DNA from: Bradyrhizobium mercantei | GTDB lineage: Bacteria > Pseudomonadota > Alphaproteobacteria > Rhizobiales > Xanthobacteraceae | Direction of reading: 5' to 3' | Length of the DNA: 64,000 nucleotides | Assembly: GCF_001982635.1 (NCBI RefSeq) | Contig: NZ_MKFI01000006.1 | Span: forward strand, 459,689 to 523,688 | Shown here: in pieces, positions 26,774-34,746 of the stretch | Numbering within the stretch: the first letter of the stretch is position 1 | How the letters are laid out: every line of letters starts with the position of its first letter | The notes under the pieces: generated by a model | Database searches by the model: none | Seen by the model: only the letters and a program-made list of their open reading frames with translations | What the model was told of the DNA's origin: nothing | Translations under genes and position numbers: made by a program

Positions 26774-29700
26774 ATGGCTTTGAACATCTCGGCATGGTCG
26801 ATCCGGAACCCGCTTCCCTCGATCGTCTTCTCCATCATCCTGCTCGTGCTGGGCTGGGTCTCCTTCACCAAGCTCGCGGTGACCCGGCTGCCGAGCGCCG
26901 ACATTCCGGTGATCTCGGTCGCGGTCTCGCAGTTCGGCGCAGCGCCGTCGGAACTTGAATCGCAGGTCACCAAGACGATCGAAGACGGCGTCTCCGGCGT
27001 CGAGGGCGTGCGCCACATCTCGTCCTCGATCACCGACGGCCTGTCGGTGACCACGATCCAGTTCGCGCTGGAGACCAACACCGACCGCGCGCTCAACGAC
27101 GTCAAGGACGCGGTGACGCGCGTGCGCGCCAACCTGCCGCAGAACGTCACCGAGCCATTGATCCAGCGCGTCGACGTGATCGGCCTGCCGATTGTCACTT
27201 ATGCTGCGATCTCGCCCGGCAAGACGCCGGAGCAGCTGTCATATTTTGTCGACGACGTGGTCAAGCGCGCATTGCAGGGCGTGCGCGGCGTCGCCCAGGT
27301 CGAGCGCATCGGCGGCGTCGAGCGCGAGATCCTGGTCTCGCTCGATCCCGACAAGCTGCAGGCGGTAGGGCTCACCGCGGTCAATGTCAGCCAGATCCTG
27401 CGCGGCACCAATGTCGATGTCGCCGGCGGCCGCGCCGAGATCGGCAAGAACGACCAGGCGATCCGCACGCTGGCCGGCGCCAAGACGCTGAACGAGCTTG
27501 CCGGAACCATGATTCCGCTGTTCGGCGGCGGCGAGATCCGGCTCGACGATCTCGGCACCGTCACCGACACCATCGCCGACCGGCGCACCTTCGCCCGCTT
27601 CAACGGCGAGCCGGTGGTGGCGCTCGGCATCAAGCGCTCCAAGGGCGCCAGCGACGTCGTGGTCGCGGCCGCGGTGCAGAAGCGGATCGACGCCCTGAAG
27701 GTCGCCTACCCCGACGTCGACCTCAAGCTGATCGACACCTCGGTCGAATTCACCAAGGGCAATTACGAGGCCGCGATCTCGACCCTGTTCGAGGGCGCGA
27801 TCCTCGCCGTCATCATCGTGCTGCTGTTCCTGCGCGACATGCGCGCCACGATCATCGCGGCGGTCTCGTTGCCGCTGTCGATCTTCCCGGCATTCTGGGC
27901 GATGGACCTGCTCGGCTTCTCGCTCAACCTGGTCTCCTTCCTCGCCATCACGCTGTCGACCGGCATCCTGGTCGACGACGCCATCGTCGAGATCGAGAAC
28001 ATCGTCCGCCACATGCGGATGGGCAAGACGCCCTATCGCGCGGCGCTCGAAGCCGCCGACGAGATCGGCCTTGCGGTGATCGCGATCTCGCTCACCATCA
28101 TCGCGATCTTTGCTCCCGCGAGCTTCATGTCGGGGATCGCCGGACAGTTCTTCAAGCAGTTCGGCATCACCGTATCGGTGCAGGTGTTCTTCTCGCTGCT
28201 CGCCGCGCGCTTCGTGACGCCGATGCTGGCCGCCTATTTTCTCAAGCATCATGACCACGACGACCCGCCGCCCGGCCGCATCCTGCGCACCTATCACAGC
28301 CTCGTCACCTGGTCGGTGAAGCACTATTTCATCACCGTGCTGATCGGCTTTGCGATCTTCGCCGCGTCGATCTGGAGCATCACGCTGCTGCCGCAGGGCT
28401 TCCTGCCCGCGCAGGATACCGCGCGCTCGCTGCTCGCGATGGAGCTGCCGCCCGGTTCGCAGCTCGCCTACACCGAGAAGGTCACCGAGGAGATCGTGGC
28501 GCGCTTGCGCAAGCGGCCCGAGGTGAAGAGCGTGTTCGTCGACGGCGGCCGCGTGCCGCCGGGCATCCAGGAGGTGCGCCGCGCCGCGCTGATCATCAAC
28601 TATACGCCGAAGGCTGACCGCAAGATCACCCAGCGCGAGCTCGAACTGTCGATCGGCAAGGACCTCGATAACGTCCCTGACATCAGGTTCTGGTTCCTCG
28701 ACGAGAACGGCCTGCGTGCCATCTCGCTGGTGGTGACCGGCACCGACAGCAACATCGTCAACAACGTCGCCAGCGAGCTGGCGACGCAGATGAAGCGGAT
28801 CCCGATCATCGCCAACGTGATCTCGGAGACCGCGCTCGACCGGCCCGAGCTGCGCATCCGTCCGCGCGCCGAGCTCGCGGCACGGCTCGGCGTCTCGACC
28901 GAGAGCCTGTCGCAGACCATCCGCGTCGCCACCATCGGCGATGTCGGCCCGGCGCTCGCCAAGTTCGACGCCGGCGACCGCCAGGTGCCGATCCGCGTCC
29001 AGCTCGAGGACAATGCGCGCAGCGACCTGCAGATGTTGCAGCAGCTGCGGGTTCCGCTCGGCCAGCGCGGCGAGCGCGGCGGCGTACCGCTGTCAGTCGT
29101 GGCCGACATCCAGCTCGACCAGGGCCCGACCAGCATCAACCGCTACGACCGCGAGCGGCAGGCCACCGTCGCCGCCGACCTGGTCGGCAATGCCGCGCTC
29201 GGCGACGCCACCAAGCTGATCTACGACCTGCCGGTCATGAAGAGCCTGCCGAAGGGCGTGAAGGTCAGCCCGTCCGGCGACGCCGAGAGCCTCGCCGAGC
29301 TGTCCGACGGCTTCGCCACCGCGATCACCGCCGGCCTGATGATGGTCTATGCCGTGCTGGTGCTGCTGTTCGGCACCTTCCTGCAGCCGATCACCATCCT
29401 GTTCTCGCTGCCGCTCTCGATCGGCGGCGCGATCGGCGCGCTGCTCCTGACCGGCAAGCAGCTCACCACGCCGGTGTGGATCGGCATCCTGATGCTGATG
29501 GGCATCGTCACCAAGAACGCCATCATGCTGGTGGAGTTCGCGGTGGAGGCGATCCGCGACGGCAAGGCGCGCGAGGAGGCGATGATCGACGCCGGCATGA
29601 AGCGCGCCCGTCCGATCGTGATGACCACGATCGCGATGGCAGCCGGCATGATGCCGTCAGCGCTGGCGTTCGGCGCCGGCGGCGAATTCCGCTCGCCGAT

Positions 29701-29926
29701 GGCGCTCGCGGTGATCGGCGGCCTGATCTTCTCGACCGTGCTGTCGCTGGTGTTCGTGCCGGCGATGTTCATGGTGATGGACGATATCGGCAACCTGATC
29801 TGGCGCTTCGGCAAGCGGCTCGTGGTCTCGCATGCCGACCACGAGCTGACCCCGAGCGAGAACAAGACCGACGAGACCAAGCGGCAGGGCGGCCCGCCCA
29901 GCATGATCTCGCCCGCCGCGGAGTAA
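26774..29926 (+). CDS. RND efflux permease (AcrB/MdtB family, HAE1-type)
   Basis: A 1050-residue inner-membrane pump of the length usual for the family. The first membrane helix (about 15-32) precedes a large periplasmic loop, then helices including GNYEAAISTLFEGAILAVII and the charged relay helix STGILVDDAIVEIENIVRH with two Asp, as in proton-driven pumps. A duplicated second half follows (LMMVYAVLVLLFGTFLQP, GIVTKNAIMLVEFAVEAI). It exports hydrophobic compounds together with the adaptor upstream. The substrate cannot be read. A terminator was not seen before the next gene. Confidence 0.93.
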   Translation: MALNISAWSIRNPLPSIVFSIILLVLGWVSFTKLAVTRLPSADIPVISVAVSQFGAAPSELESQVTKTIEDGVSGVEGVRHISSSITDGLSVTTIQFALETNTDRALNDVKDAVTRVRANLPQNVTEPLIQRVDVIGLPIVTYAAISPGKTPEQLSYFVDDVVKRALQGVRGVAQVERIGGVEREILVSLDPDKLQAVGLTAVNVSQILRGTNVDVAGGRAEIGKNDQAIRTLAGAKTLNELAGTMIPLFGGGEIRLDDLGTVTDTIADRRTFARFNGEPVVALGIKRSKGASDVVVAAAVQKRIDALKVAYPDVDLKLIDTSVEFTKGNYEAAISTLFEGAILAVIIVLLFLRDMRATIIAAVSLPLSIFPAFWAMDLLGFSLNLVSFLAITLSTGILVDDAIVEIENIVRHMRMGKTPYRAALEAADEIGLAVIAISLTIIAIFAPASFMSGIAGQFFKQFGITVSVQVFFSLLAARFVTPMLAAYFLKHHDHDDPPPGRILRTYHSLVTWSVKHYFITVLIGFAIFAASIWSITLLPQGFLPAQDTARSLLAMELPPGSQLAYTEKVTEEIVARLRKRPEVKSVFVDGGRVPPGIQEVRRAALIINYTPKADRKITQRELELSIGKDLDNVPDIRFWFLDENGLRAISLVVTGTDSNIVNNVASELATQMKRIPIIANVISETALDRPELRIRPRAELAARLGVSTESLSQTIRVATIGDVGPALAKFDAGDRQVPIRVQLEDNARSDLQMLQQLRVPLGQRGERGGVPLSVVADIQLDQGPTSINRYDRERQATVAADLVGNAALGDATKLIYDLPVMKSLPKGVKVSPSGDAESLAELSDGFATAITAGLMMVYAVLVLLFGTFLQPITILFSLPLSIGGAIGALLLTGKQLTTPVWIGILMLMGIVTKNAIMLVEFAVEAIRDGKAREEAMIDAGMKRARPIVMTTIAMAAGMMPSALAFGAGGEFRSPMALAVIGGLIFSTVLSLVFVPAMFMVMDDIGNLIWRFGKRLVVSHADHELTPSENKTDETKRQGGPPSMISPAAE

Positions 29927-30015
29927 GCCCCGCAGCCCCCTGCTGAAAGTTGTGCGCCAACCGCACTCGCGGCGTGGTAGAGTGCCGGACTTTCAGACGG
30001 AGAGGAGGGCTCCCT

Positions 30016-30423
30016 ATGACAGATCGTGAAACAATGCAGCGCTTGGTCACTCAGGCCTACACCGCTCGCGGCAAGGGTGACATTGATTCATTGATGGACA
30101 CATTTGGTCCCAATTCGAGCTTCGAACTGGTCGGTGACAAGAAGGCCCTTCATTTGACGGGCGCCGTTGAGGGGCATGCAAATATCACGCAGGCGCTGGC
30201 GCAGTTCATCACGGCCTTCGAGTTCATGGATCGCAAGATCACGAGCTTTCTCGTCGACGGCGATCGGGCTGCCGTGCATTCGACCATCACCGTTTACTTC
30301 ATTCCGAAGAAGATCACCTTCACCACGGATGTGCTCGATCTCTTCAGGTTCGAAAATGGCAAGATCGCCGAGCTCGTCGAGTTCGCCGATACGGCGCTCT
30401 TGAAGCACATAACGTCGCCCTAG
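30016..30423 (+). CDS. NTF2-like (SnoaL/ketosteroid isomerase-like) protein
   Basis: A 135-residue cone-shaped alpha+beta protein with the family pattern: N-terminal helices with YTARGKGDIDSLMDTFGPN, FELVGDKKALHLTG, then strands ITSFLVDGDRAAVHSTITV and VLDLFRFENGKIAELVEFAD. Members are isomerases, cyclases or small-ligand binders; no catalytic set is diagnostic here. Start ATG 30016 follows GAGGAGGG. It is convergent with the PPOX-type gene. Confidence 0.78.
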   Translation: MTDRETMQRLVTQAYTARGKGDIDSLMDTFGPNSSFELVGDKKALHLTGAVEGHANITQALAQFITAFEFMDRKITSFLVDGDRAAVHSTITVYFIPKKITFTTDVLDLFRFENGKIAELVEFADTALLKHITSP

Positions 30424-30431
30424 CGCTCCAG

Positions 30432-31067
30432 TCAGTAGAGCCTCGTGCGATAGGCCTCTTCCATCGCCTTCTCGGCGACCTCGACCTCCACCGCGGCGGT
30501 CTGCTCGGCGATGATCCGGCCGAGCGTCGGAAAGCTCTGGCGCTCGACCTGCGCGGCGGGATTCCACAGCTTCGAGCGCATCAGCGCCTTGCCGCAATGG
30601 AAATAGGTTTCGTCGACATGCACCTTGAGGCCGATGATCGGCGTGACGTTCTGCACGGTCAGCGGCGTCAGAAGGTCCGGCTCCTGCGAGATCTCGGCCC
30701 GCCCGTTGACGCGCAGCGTCTCGTTGATGCCGGGCACCATGAAGATCAGCCCGATCCCGGGCGAGGCGATGATATTGCCGAACGTATCGACGCGGTTGTT
30801 GCCGCGACGGTCCGGGATCAGCAGCGTCTTGTCGTCGATCACCGAAACGAAGCCCGGCGCGTCGCCGCGCGGACTGGCGTCGGCATGGCCCTTGCCGTCG
30901 CTGGAGGCGATCACCAGGAACGGCGACAGCGCAATGAAGTCGCGGCAGAACTTGTCGAGATGGTGGAGGACCTTCTTCTCGGCAAGCGGGCTCACTTGCC
31001 CGAAATGGCCGCGGAGATCCTCCTGCGATTTGACCGGCGGCTTGCCGCCCGCGCCCTGGTTGTCCAT
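30432..31067 (-). CDS. Pyridoxamine 5'-phosphate oxidase-like (PPOX-class) FMN protein
   Basis: A 211-residue split-barrel flavoprotein. The text CRDFIALSPFLVIASSDGKG, ASPRGDAPGFV, LLIPDRRGNNRVDTFGNI and IGLIFMVPGINETLRVNGRA follows the PPOX-class family of the MSMEG_1061 type. The cofactor is probably FMN or F420-like; the substrate is unknown. It starts behind GGGAGG with ATG 31067. Confidence 0.82.
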   Translation of the reverse strand: MDNQGAGGKPPVKSQEDLRGHFGQVSPLAEKKVLHHLDKFCRDFIALSPFLVIASSDGKGHADASPRGDAPGFVSVIDDKTLLIPDRRGNNRVDTFGNIIASPGIGLIFMVPGINETLRVNGRAEISQEPDLLTPLTVQNVTPIIGLKVHVDETYFHCGKALMRSKLWNPAAQVERQSFPTLGRIIAEQTAAVEVEVAEKAMEEAYRTRLY

Positions 31068-31235
31068 GAGGAACCTCCCGTTTCCATTCCCGCACCGAAG
31101 TAGAGTGCGGGAACAGCATAGTCCAGACCGCAGAAGCGCGCATCCGCCGGCGCTTTCGCCGCGATATTCAAGCGCAAGCTCGGCTCCGGGGCCGATTGAG
31201 GCAGGCGGATTTGCGTCGCGCAGACGCGAAATGCA

Positions 31236-31394
31236 AAACCCCTGCGGTCAACGGGAAAGACCGCAGGGGTTTGCAGGTGGATGGCGTGAGGCCAGCAAGG
31301 CTGGGTGTCACCCCAAGGACCGGCGGGCCGATGAAAGCGATACCGGCCTCGTCATGCAAGCAAGTCTTTTAGGCAGGAGTACGTCAACATTCGC
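31236..31394 (-). ncRNA. Candidate small RNA between two hairpins
   Basis: On the minus strand a strong terminator (31395-31433) ends the Crp gene. It is followed by about 120 bases, and then a perfect 14-bp hairpin (AAACCCCTGCGGTC at 31236-31249 with GACCGCAGGGGTTT at 31259-31272) with a short U-run (GGGGTTTTGC) read on the minus strand. The segment has no gene-like ORF apart from a 63-codon frame without a ribosome site. Its layout suits a small RNA or an extended 3' UTR. No promoter was identified. Confidence 0.3.
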
Positions 31395-31433
31395 AAAAAA
31401 CGCGCGCGAGAGGATCGGTTTCTCGCGCGCGTT
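31395..31433 (-). terminator. Strong rho-independent terminator of the Crp/Fnr gene
   Basis: Perfect 13-bp arms AACGCGCGCGAGA (31399-31411) and TCTCGCGCGCGTT (31421-31433) enclose a 9-base loop. On the minus strand the stem is followed by a run of T (complement of A6 at 31395-31400). It lies about 50 bases past the regulator's stop. Confidence 0.8.
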
Positions 31434-31483
31434 GCAGGCAATCATCCAGCTTCTCGTTTGACGCGACTTCGCTCGACAACGCT

Positions 31484-32158
31484 CTAGTCGTTGCGCGCGA
31501 CCGCCGTCAGCTTTGACATATTGTGCAACATGATCCGCCCGCGTTGCAGGTCGACGATGCCGTCCTTGCGCCAGGTCTGCAGTTGCCGGTTGACGCTCTC
31601 GCGCGCGGCGCCGACGAAGATGCCGAGCTGTTCCTGCGAGATGTGCACCTCTGAACCGAAATCCTCGGCCAGCGCGCACAGCCGGCGTGCGAGGCGCACC
31701 GGCAACGGCTGCAGCACGGATTCTTCCATTCGCTCGCTCTGCCAGCGGATGCGCTGGCACAGCAATGCAATCAGCCTGACCGCGACCTTCGGCTCGCGCT
31801 CGAGGAAGCCGAGGAAATCCTCCCGGCGCAAGACGAACAATTCGGTCGGCTCGCCCGCAGTGGCATCCGCGGTGCGATCCTGACCGTCGAGCACGGCGAC
31901 TTCGCCGAACAGATCGCCAGGCCCCATGAAGTTCAGTGTGAGCCGGCTGCCGTCGGAGGCTCCGGTTTCGATCCGCATCTGGCCGCGGCGGACCCCAAAC
32001 AGGGCATCGCCGGGATCGCCTTTCTGGAACAGCACCTCGCCGTTGGCGAGTTGCTGGGTGTGGCAGAGGCCGGCAAGCCGCTGCAACTCGTCCGCACCGA
32101 GATCGGCGAACATCGGGTTCATCTTCAGAATGACCGCAAATTCGGCCTGTTTGCTCAT
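31484..32158 (-). CDS. Crp/Fnr-family transcriptional regulator
   Basis: A 224-residue regulator. The cyclic-nucleotide-binding fold (about 14-130) has ANGEVLFQKGDPGDALF and the phosphate-cassette-like FGEVAVLDGQDRTADA with the Arg that can contact cAMP. The long dimer helix and a Crp-type HTH (about 172-205: ISQEQLGIFVGAARESVNRQL) follow. There is no N-terminal Cys cluster, so it is not an oxygen-sensing Fnr. A TGTGA/TCACA inverted repeat lies 71 bases upstream and may be autoregulatory. Confidence 0.9.
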   Translation of the reverse strand: MSKQAEFAVILKMNPMFADLGADELQRLAGLCHTQQLANGEVLFQKGDPGDALFGVRRGQMRIETGASDGSRLTLNFMGPGDLFGEVAVLDGQDRTADATAGEPTELFVLRREDFLGFLEREPKVAVRLIALLCQRIRWQSERMEESVLQPLPVRLARRLCALAEDFGSEVHISQEQLGIFVGAARESVNRQLQTWRKDGIVDLQRGRIMLHNMSKLTAVARND

Positions 32159-32229
32159 TTTATTTGCCTTCCAAATCCATCCGAGCGGTCCCCTGACGCC
32201 CGGTTAGCAAAATCACCCACATAAGAGTG

Positions 32230-32243
32230 TGTGAGAGGTCACA
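32230..32243. promoter_or_regulatory. Inverted repeat TGTGA-N4-TCACA between the Crp/Fnr and AsmA genes
   Basis: Perfect TGTGA / TCACA halves, but with 4 bases between them rather than the usual 6. It lies in the divergent promoter region of the Crp/Fnr gene and the AsmA gene. Confidence 0.35.
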
Positions 32244-32370
32244 TAAGTTCATGCTGGTAACGGATTATTTTTCCGGTCATTGGAGCGAGGTCCCGTTTGC
32301 GGGATAATCTCGTGCGATCGACCGTGTCTTTCCGCGGTGGAACCCTGCTTGCCCGGCCTGGAACGACGAT

Positions 32371-34428
32371 ATGAGAGCACTGAAATTCGCCGGGGCCGCC
32401 ATCGCTGTCGTGATCGTGATCATCGCGCTGGTGGCCGCGGTTGGAATCCCGTCCTCCTACCTGACATCCGCGATCACCGAGCGGGTCGAGCGTGAGACCG
32501 GCTACAAGCTCACCATCAATGGCGGCGCCAGGATTGGCCTGTGGCCGACGGTCAACCTGACGCTCAGTGACGTCGTGTTGCAGGATCCGCGGGAGCGCGA
32601 GGCCAACAACCGCTTTGCCGCCAGCAGCGTCGAAGCCGAAATGACGCTGTCGAGCCTGTGGTCGGGCCGACCCGATATCACCGACCTCGTGATCGTCAAG
32701 CCGCTGATCAATCTGCCGCTGCAGCGTGAGCGCACCCGCGACCACAATCCGCCGGCGAAGTCGTCCGCATCCGACAATGGCGGCATCACGATCCGGCATG
32801 TCGGCGTCAGCGGCGGCACCATCGTGTTCGCCAATGTGCGCGACCGGGTCGAGAACCGGATCGAGGCGCTTAATGTCGATGCGACGGTCGGCGACGACCG
32901 CAAGATCGTCGTCACCGGTGACGCGCGAACGGGCGACAAGCCGCTGAAGTTCGAAATCCGTGCGACCGCGCCGCAAGCATCCCTCGAACGTCAGAACGTG
33001 CCGGCCGAATTCACCATCGATGCCCCCAGCCTGTTGCCTGCCGCGATCAAGGCCAATGCCGAGCTGCGCTTGAACGGCACGGTGATGATGTTCAACGGCG
33101 TGTCCGGCACGCTCGGTGACGGCGGCTTCACCGGCTGGGCCTCGGTCGACTTCGCCAGCAACAAGCCGCTGGTGAAGCTCGATCTCGACTTCCAGCGCAT
33201 CTCGATCGCGACCACGCCGGGACAGCCCGACACCACGCAGCCATTGGGCACCAACAGCTGGAGCAACGCGTCGATCGATCTCAAAGGGCTCAACTATGTC
33301 GATGCGCAGGCGCGTATCTCGGCGGCGGAGCTCGTGATCGGCGACGGCGGCTTTGCGCAGGCTGCGATCGATGCGTCCATCGACAGCGGCGTGCTGAAGG
33401 GCAAGCTCGCCAATCTCGGCGCCTATGAGGGCACCGCCAATGCCGACGTCACCATCGACGCGCGGACTGCCACTCCAGCCTACGTGCTGCGGCTCGATCT
33501 CGCCGGCGTGCGCGCGCTGCCGGTGCTGAAGAGCCTCGCCGAGTTCGACAAGCTCGACGGCAGGATGCAGGCGAAGATCGCGCTGACCTCGCAGGGCACC
33601 AGCGAGCGCGCCATCGTCGGCAATCTCGGCGGCACCGCCTTCGTCGTGTTCCAGAACGGCAAGATCCTCGGCCTCAACGTCGCGCAGATGATCCGCAACC
33701 TCACCACCAGCACCTTGTCGGGCTGGCAGCAGAGCCAGGAGCTGTCGACTGATCTCAGCCAGCTCTCGGCCTCGTTCAAGGTCGACAAGGGCCAGGCCGT
33801 CACCACCGATCTCAATTTGATCGGGCCGCTGGTGAAGATGACCGGGGTCGGCACCATCGATCTCAACACCCGCCAGATCGGGTTCCGCGTCGAGCCGCAG
33901 CTCGTGATGACCACCGAAGGCCAGGGCCGCGCCGGCAATCCGGTCGGGCTCGGCATCCCCGTGATGCTCGAGGGTCCCTGGGTGGCCCCGCGGATCTATC
34001 CCGAGATGCAGGGCATCCTCGACAATCCCGAGGCCGCCTATGCCAAGCTCAAGGAGATGGGCAAGGGCCTGTTCGGGGCGAATGGCCTGAGCCAGGGCCT
34101 CAACGGACTGAGCAATCTCCTCAACGGCGTGCAGGGCGGTGGAACCGCACCGCAGCCCGGCACCGGCCAGGCTCCGGGCGCGGCCGGCCAGAGCAACCCG
34201 CTCGGCGGGCAGCTCGGCGACACCATCGGGAACCTGCTGCAGCAGGGCCTCTCCACCCTGAACCAGGGCAACGCCTCCCGCCCGAGTCGCAGCCTCGCCA
34301 GGCCCGAGGCAAACGCGCCGCCCGCCGCCGACCAGGCCTCGCCACCCGCTCCTCCGCCGGCCGACACCGCCGAGCAGCACGACAGCCCCGCGATGAACGA
34401 CGTGCTGCGCGAGCTGTTCAAGCGCTGA
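32371..34428 (+). CDS. AsmA-family envelope protein
   Basis: A 685-residue protein with an N-terminal membrane anchor (about 5-27) and an AsmA N-domain (SSYLTSAITERVERETGYKL, GLWPTVNLTLSDVVLQDP), then beta-rich repeats and the AsmA_2-type C-domain (LDGRMQAKIALTSQGTSERAIVGNLGGTAFVVFQNGKI given in parts). The last 90 residues are Gly/Pro/Gln-rich and disordered, ending in a helix MNDVLRELFKR. Relatives span the periplasm and take part in lipid transport and outer-membrane integrity. It is divergent from the Crp/Fnr gene. Confidence 0.88.
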   Translation: MRALKFAGAAIAVVIVIIALVAAVGIPSSYLTSAITERVERETGYKLTINGGARIGLWPTVNLTLSDVVLQDPREREANNRFAASSVEAEMTLSSLWSGRPDITDLVIVKPLINLPLQRERTRDHNPPAKSSASDNGGITIRHVGVSGGTIVFANVRDRVENRIEALNVDATVGDDRKIVVTGDARTGDKPLKFEIRATAPQASLERQNVPAEFTIDAPSLLPAAIKANAELRLNGTVMMFNGVSGTLGDGGFTGWASVDFASNKPLVKLDLDFQRISIATTPGQPDTTQPLGTNSWSNASIDLKGLNYVDAQARISAAELVIGDGGFAQAAIDASIDSGVLKGKLANLGAYEGTANADVTIDARTATPAYVLRLDLAGVRALPVLKSLAEFDKLDGRMQAKIALTSQGTSERAIVGNLGGTAFVVFQNGKILGLNVAQMIRNLTTSTLSGWQQSQELSTDLSQLSASFKVDKGQAVTTDLNLIGPLVKMTGVGTIDLNTRQIGFRVEPQLVMTTEGQGRAGNPVGLGIPVMLEGPWVAPRIYPEMQGILDNPEAAYAKLKEMGKGLFGANGLSQGLNGLSNLLNGVQGGGTAPQPGTGQAPGAAGQSNPLGGQLGDTIGNLLQQGLSTLNQGNASRPSRSLARPEANAPPAADQASPPAPPPADTAEQHDSPAMNDVLRELFKR

Positions 34429-34446
34429 TATTTCCGCATACTCGCT

Positions 34447-34568
34447 GTCGTCCTGGCGAAAGCCAGGACCCATTACCCCGAATGGTGGCTATGGCGCCGC
34501 GCTGGGGCCGCGATCCCGCTCATCATGGGATGGCGGTGGTTATGGGTCCTGGCTTTCGCCAGGACGAC
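34447..34568. repeat. Fold-back intergenic repeat, 'gtcctggcgaaagccaggac' family (copy 1)
   Basis: The left end GTCGTCCTGGCGAAAGCCAGG (itself a hairpin) and the right end CCTGGCTTTCGCCAGGACGAC are inverted copies, about 26 bp long. Between them are ATGGTGGCT... and ...GTGGTTATGG segments. It occupies the first half of the 318-base gap after AsmA. Relatives lie at 38086 and 57843. Confidence 0.8.
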
Positions 34569-34586
34569 GTGGAGAGAGTGTGCCGC

Positions 34587-34631
34587 TTACTCCGCTTCCG
34601 CTGACGGTTCGCCCTTCCAACTCAAAACCTC
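34587..34631 (-). pseudogene. Remnant of the 3' end of a second adenylate cyclase gene
   Basis: On the minus strand 15 codons read EVLSWKGEPSAEAE then TAA. The intact cyclase downstream (34747-37182) ends EILSWKGEPSAEAAAE then TGA. The match extends at DNA level over about 45 bases, including the stop, and fails upstream, where a TAG precedes the Glu codon. It is therefore a short inverted leftover of a paralogous gene. Confidence 0.6.
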
Positions 34632-34746
34632 CTATCCGGCGGTAACCATGCGGCCCGCGGGACCAGCCTTGCCCTGCCGATCCGTGCTAAACAGCAGCAC
34701 ATAATGCGGCGCACCCGACGGGATTGGAGGGGACGGACGAGGCTGA

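Noticed and set aside
31168..31359. 63-codon minus-strand ORF in the gap after the Crp/Fnr gene
   Set aside because: No Shine-Dalgarno site, and it runs through a perfect hairpin; better explained as RNA structure.
32239..34473. 744-codon open frame on the minus strand opposite AsmA
   Set aside because: A mirror frame of a high-GC gene: Arg/His/Gly-rich, no ribosome site, no family match, and it covers a well-supported plus-strand gene.
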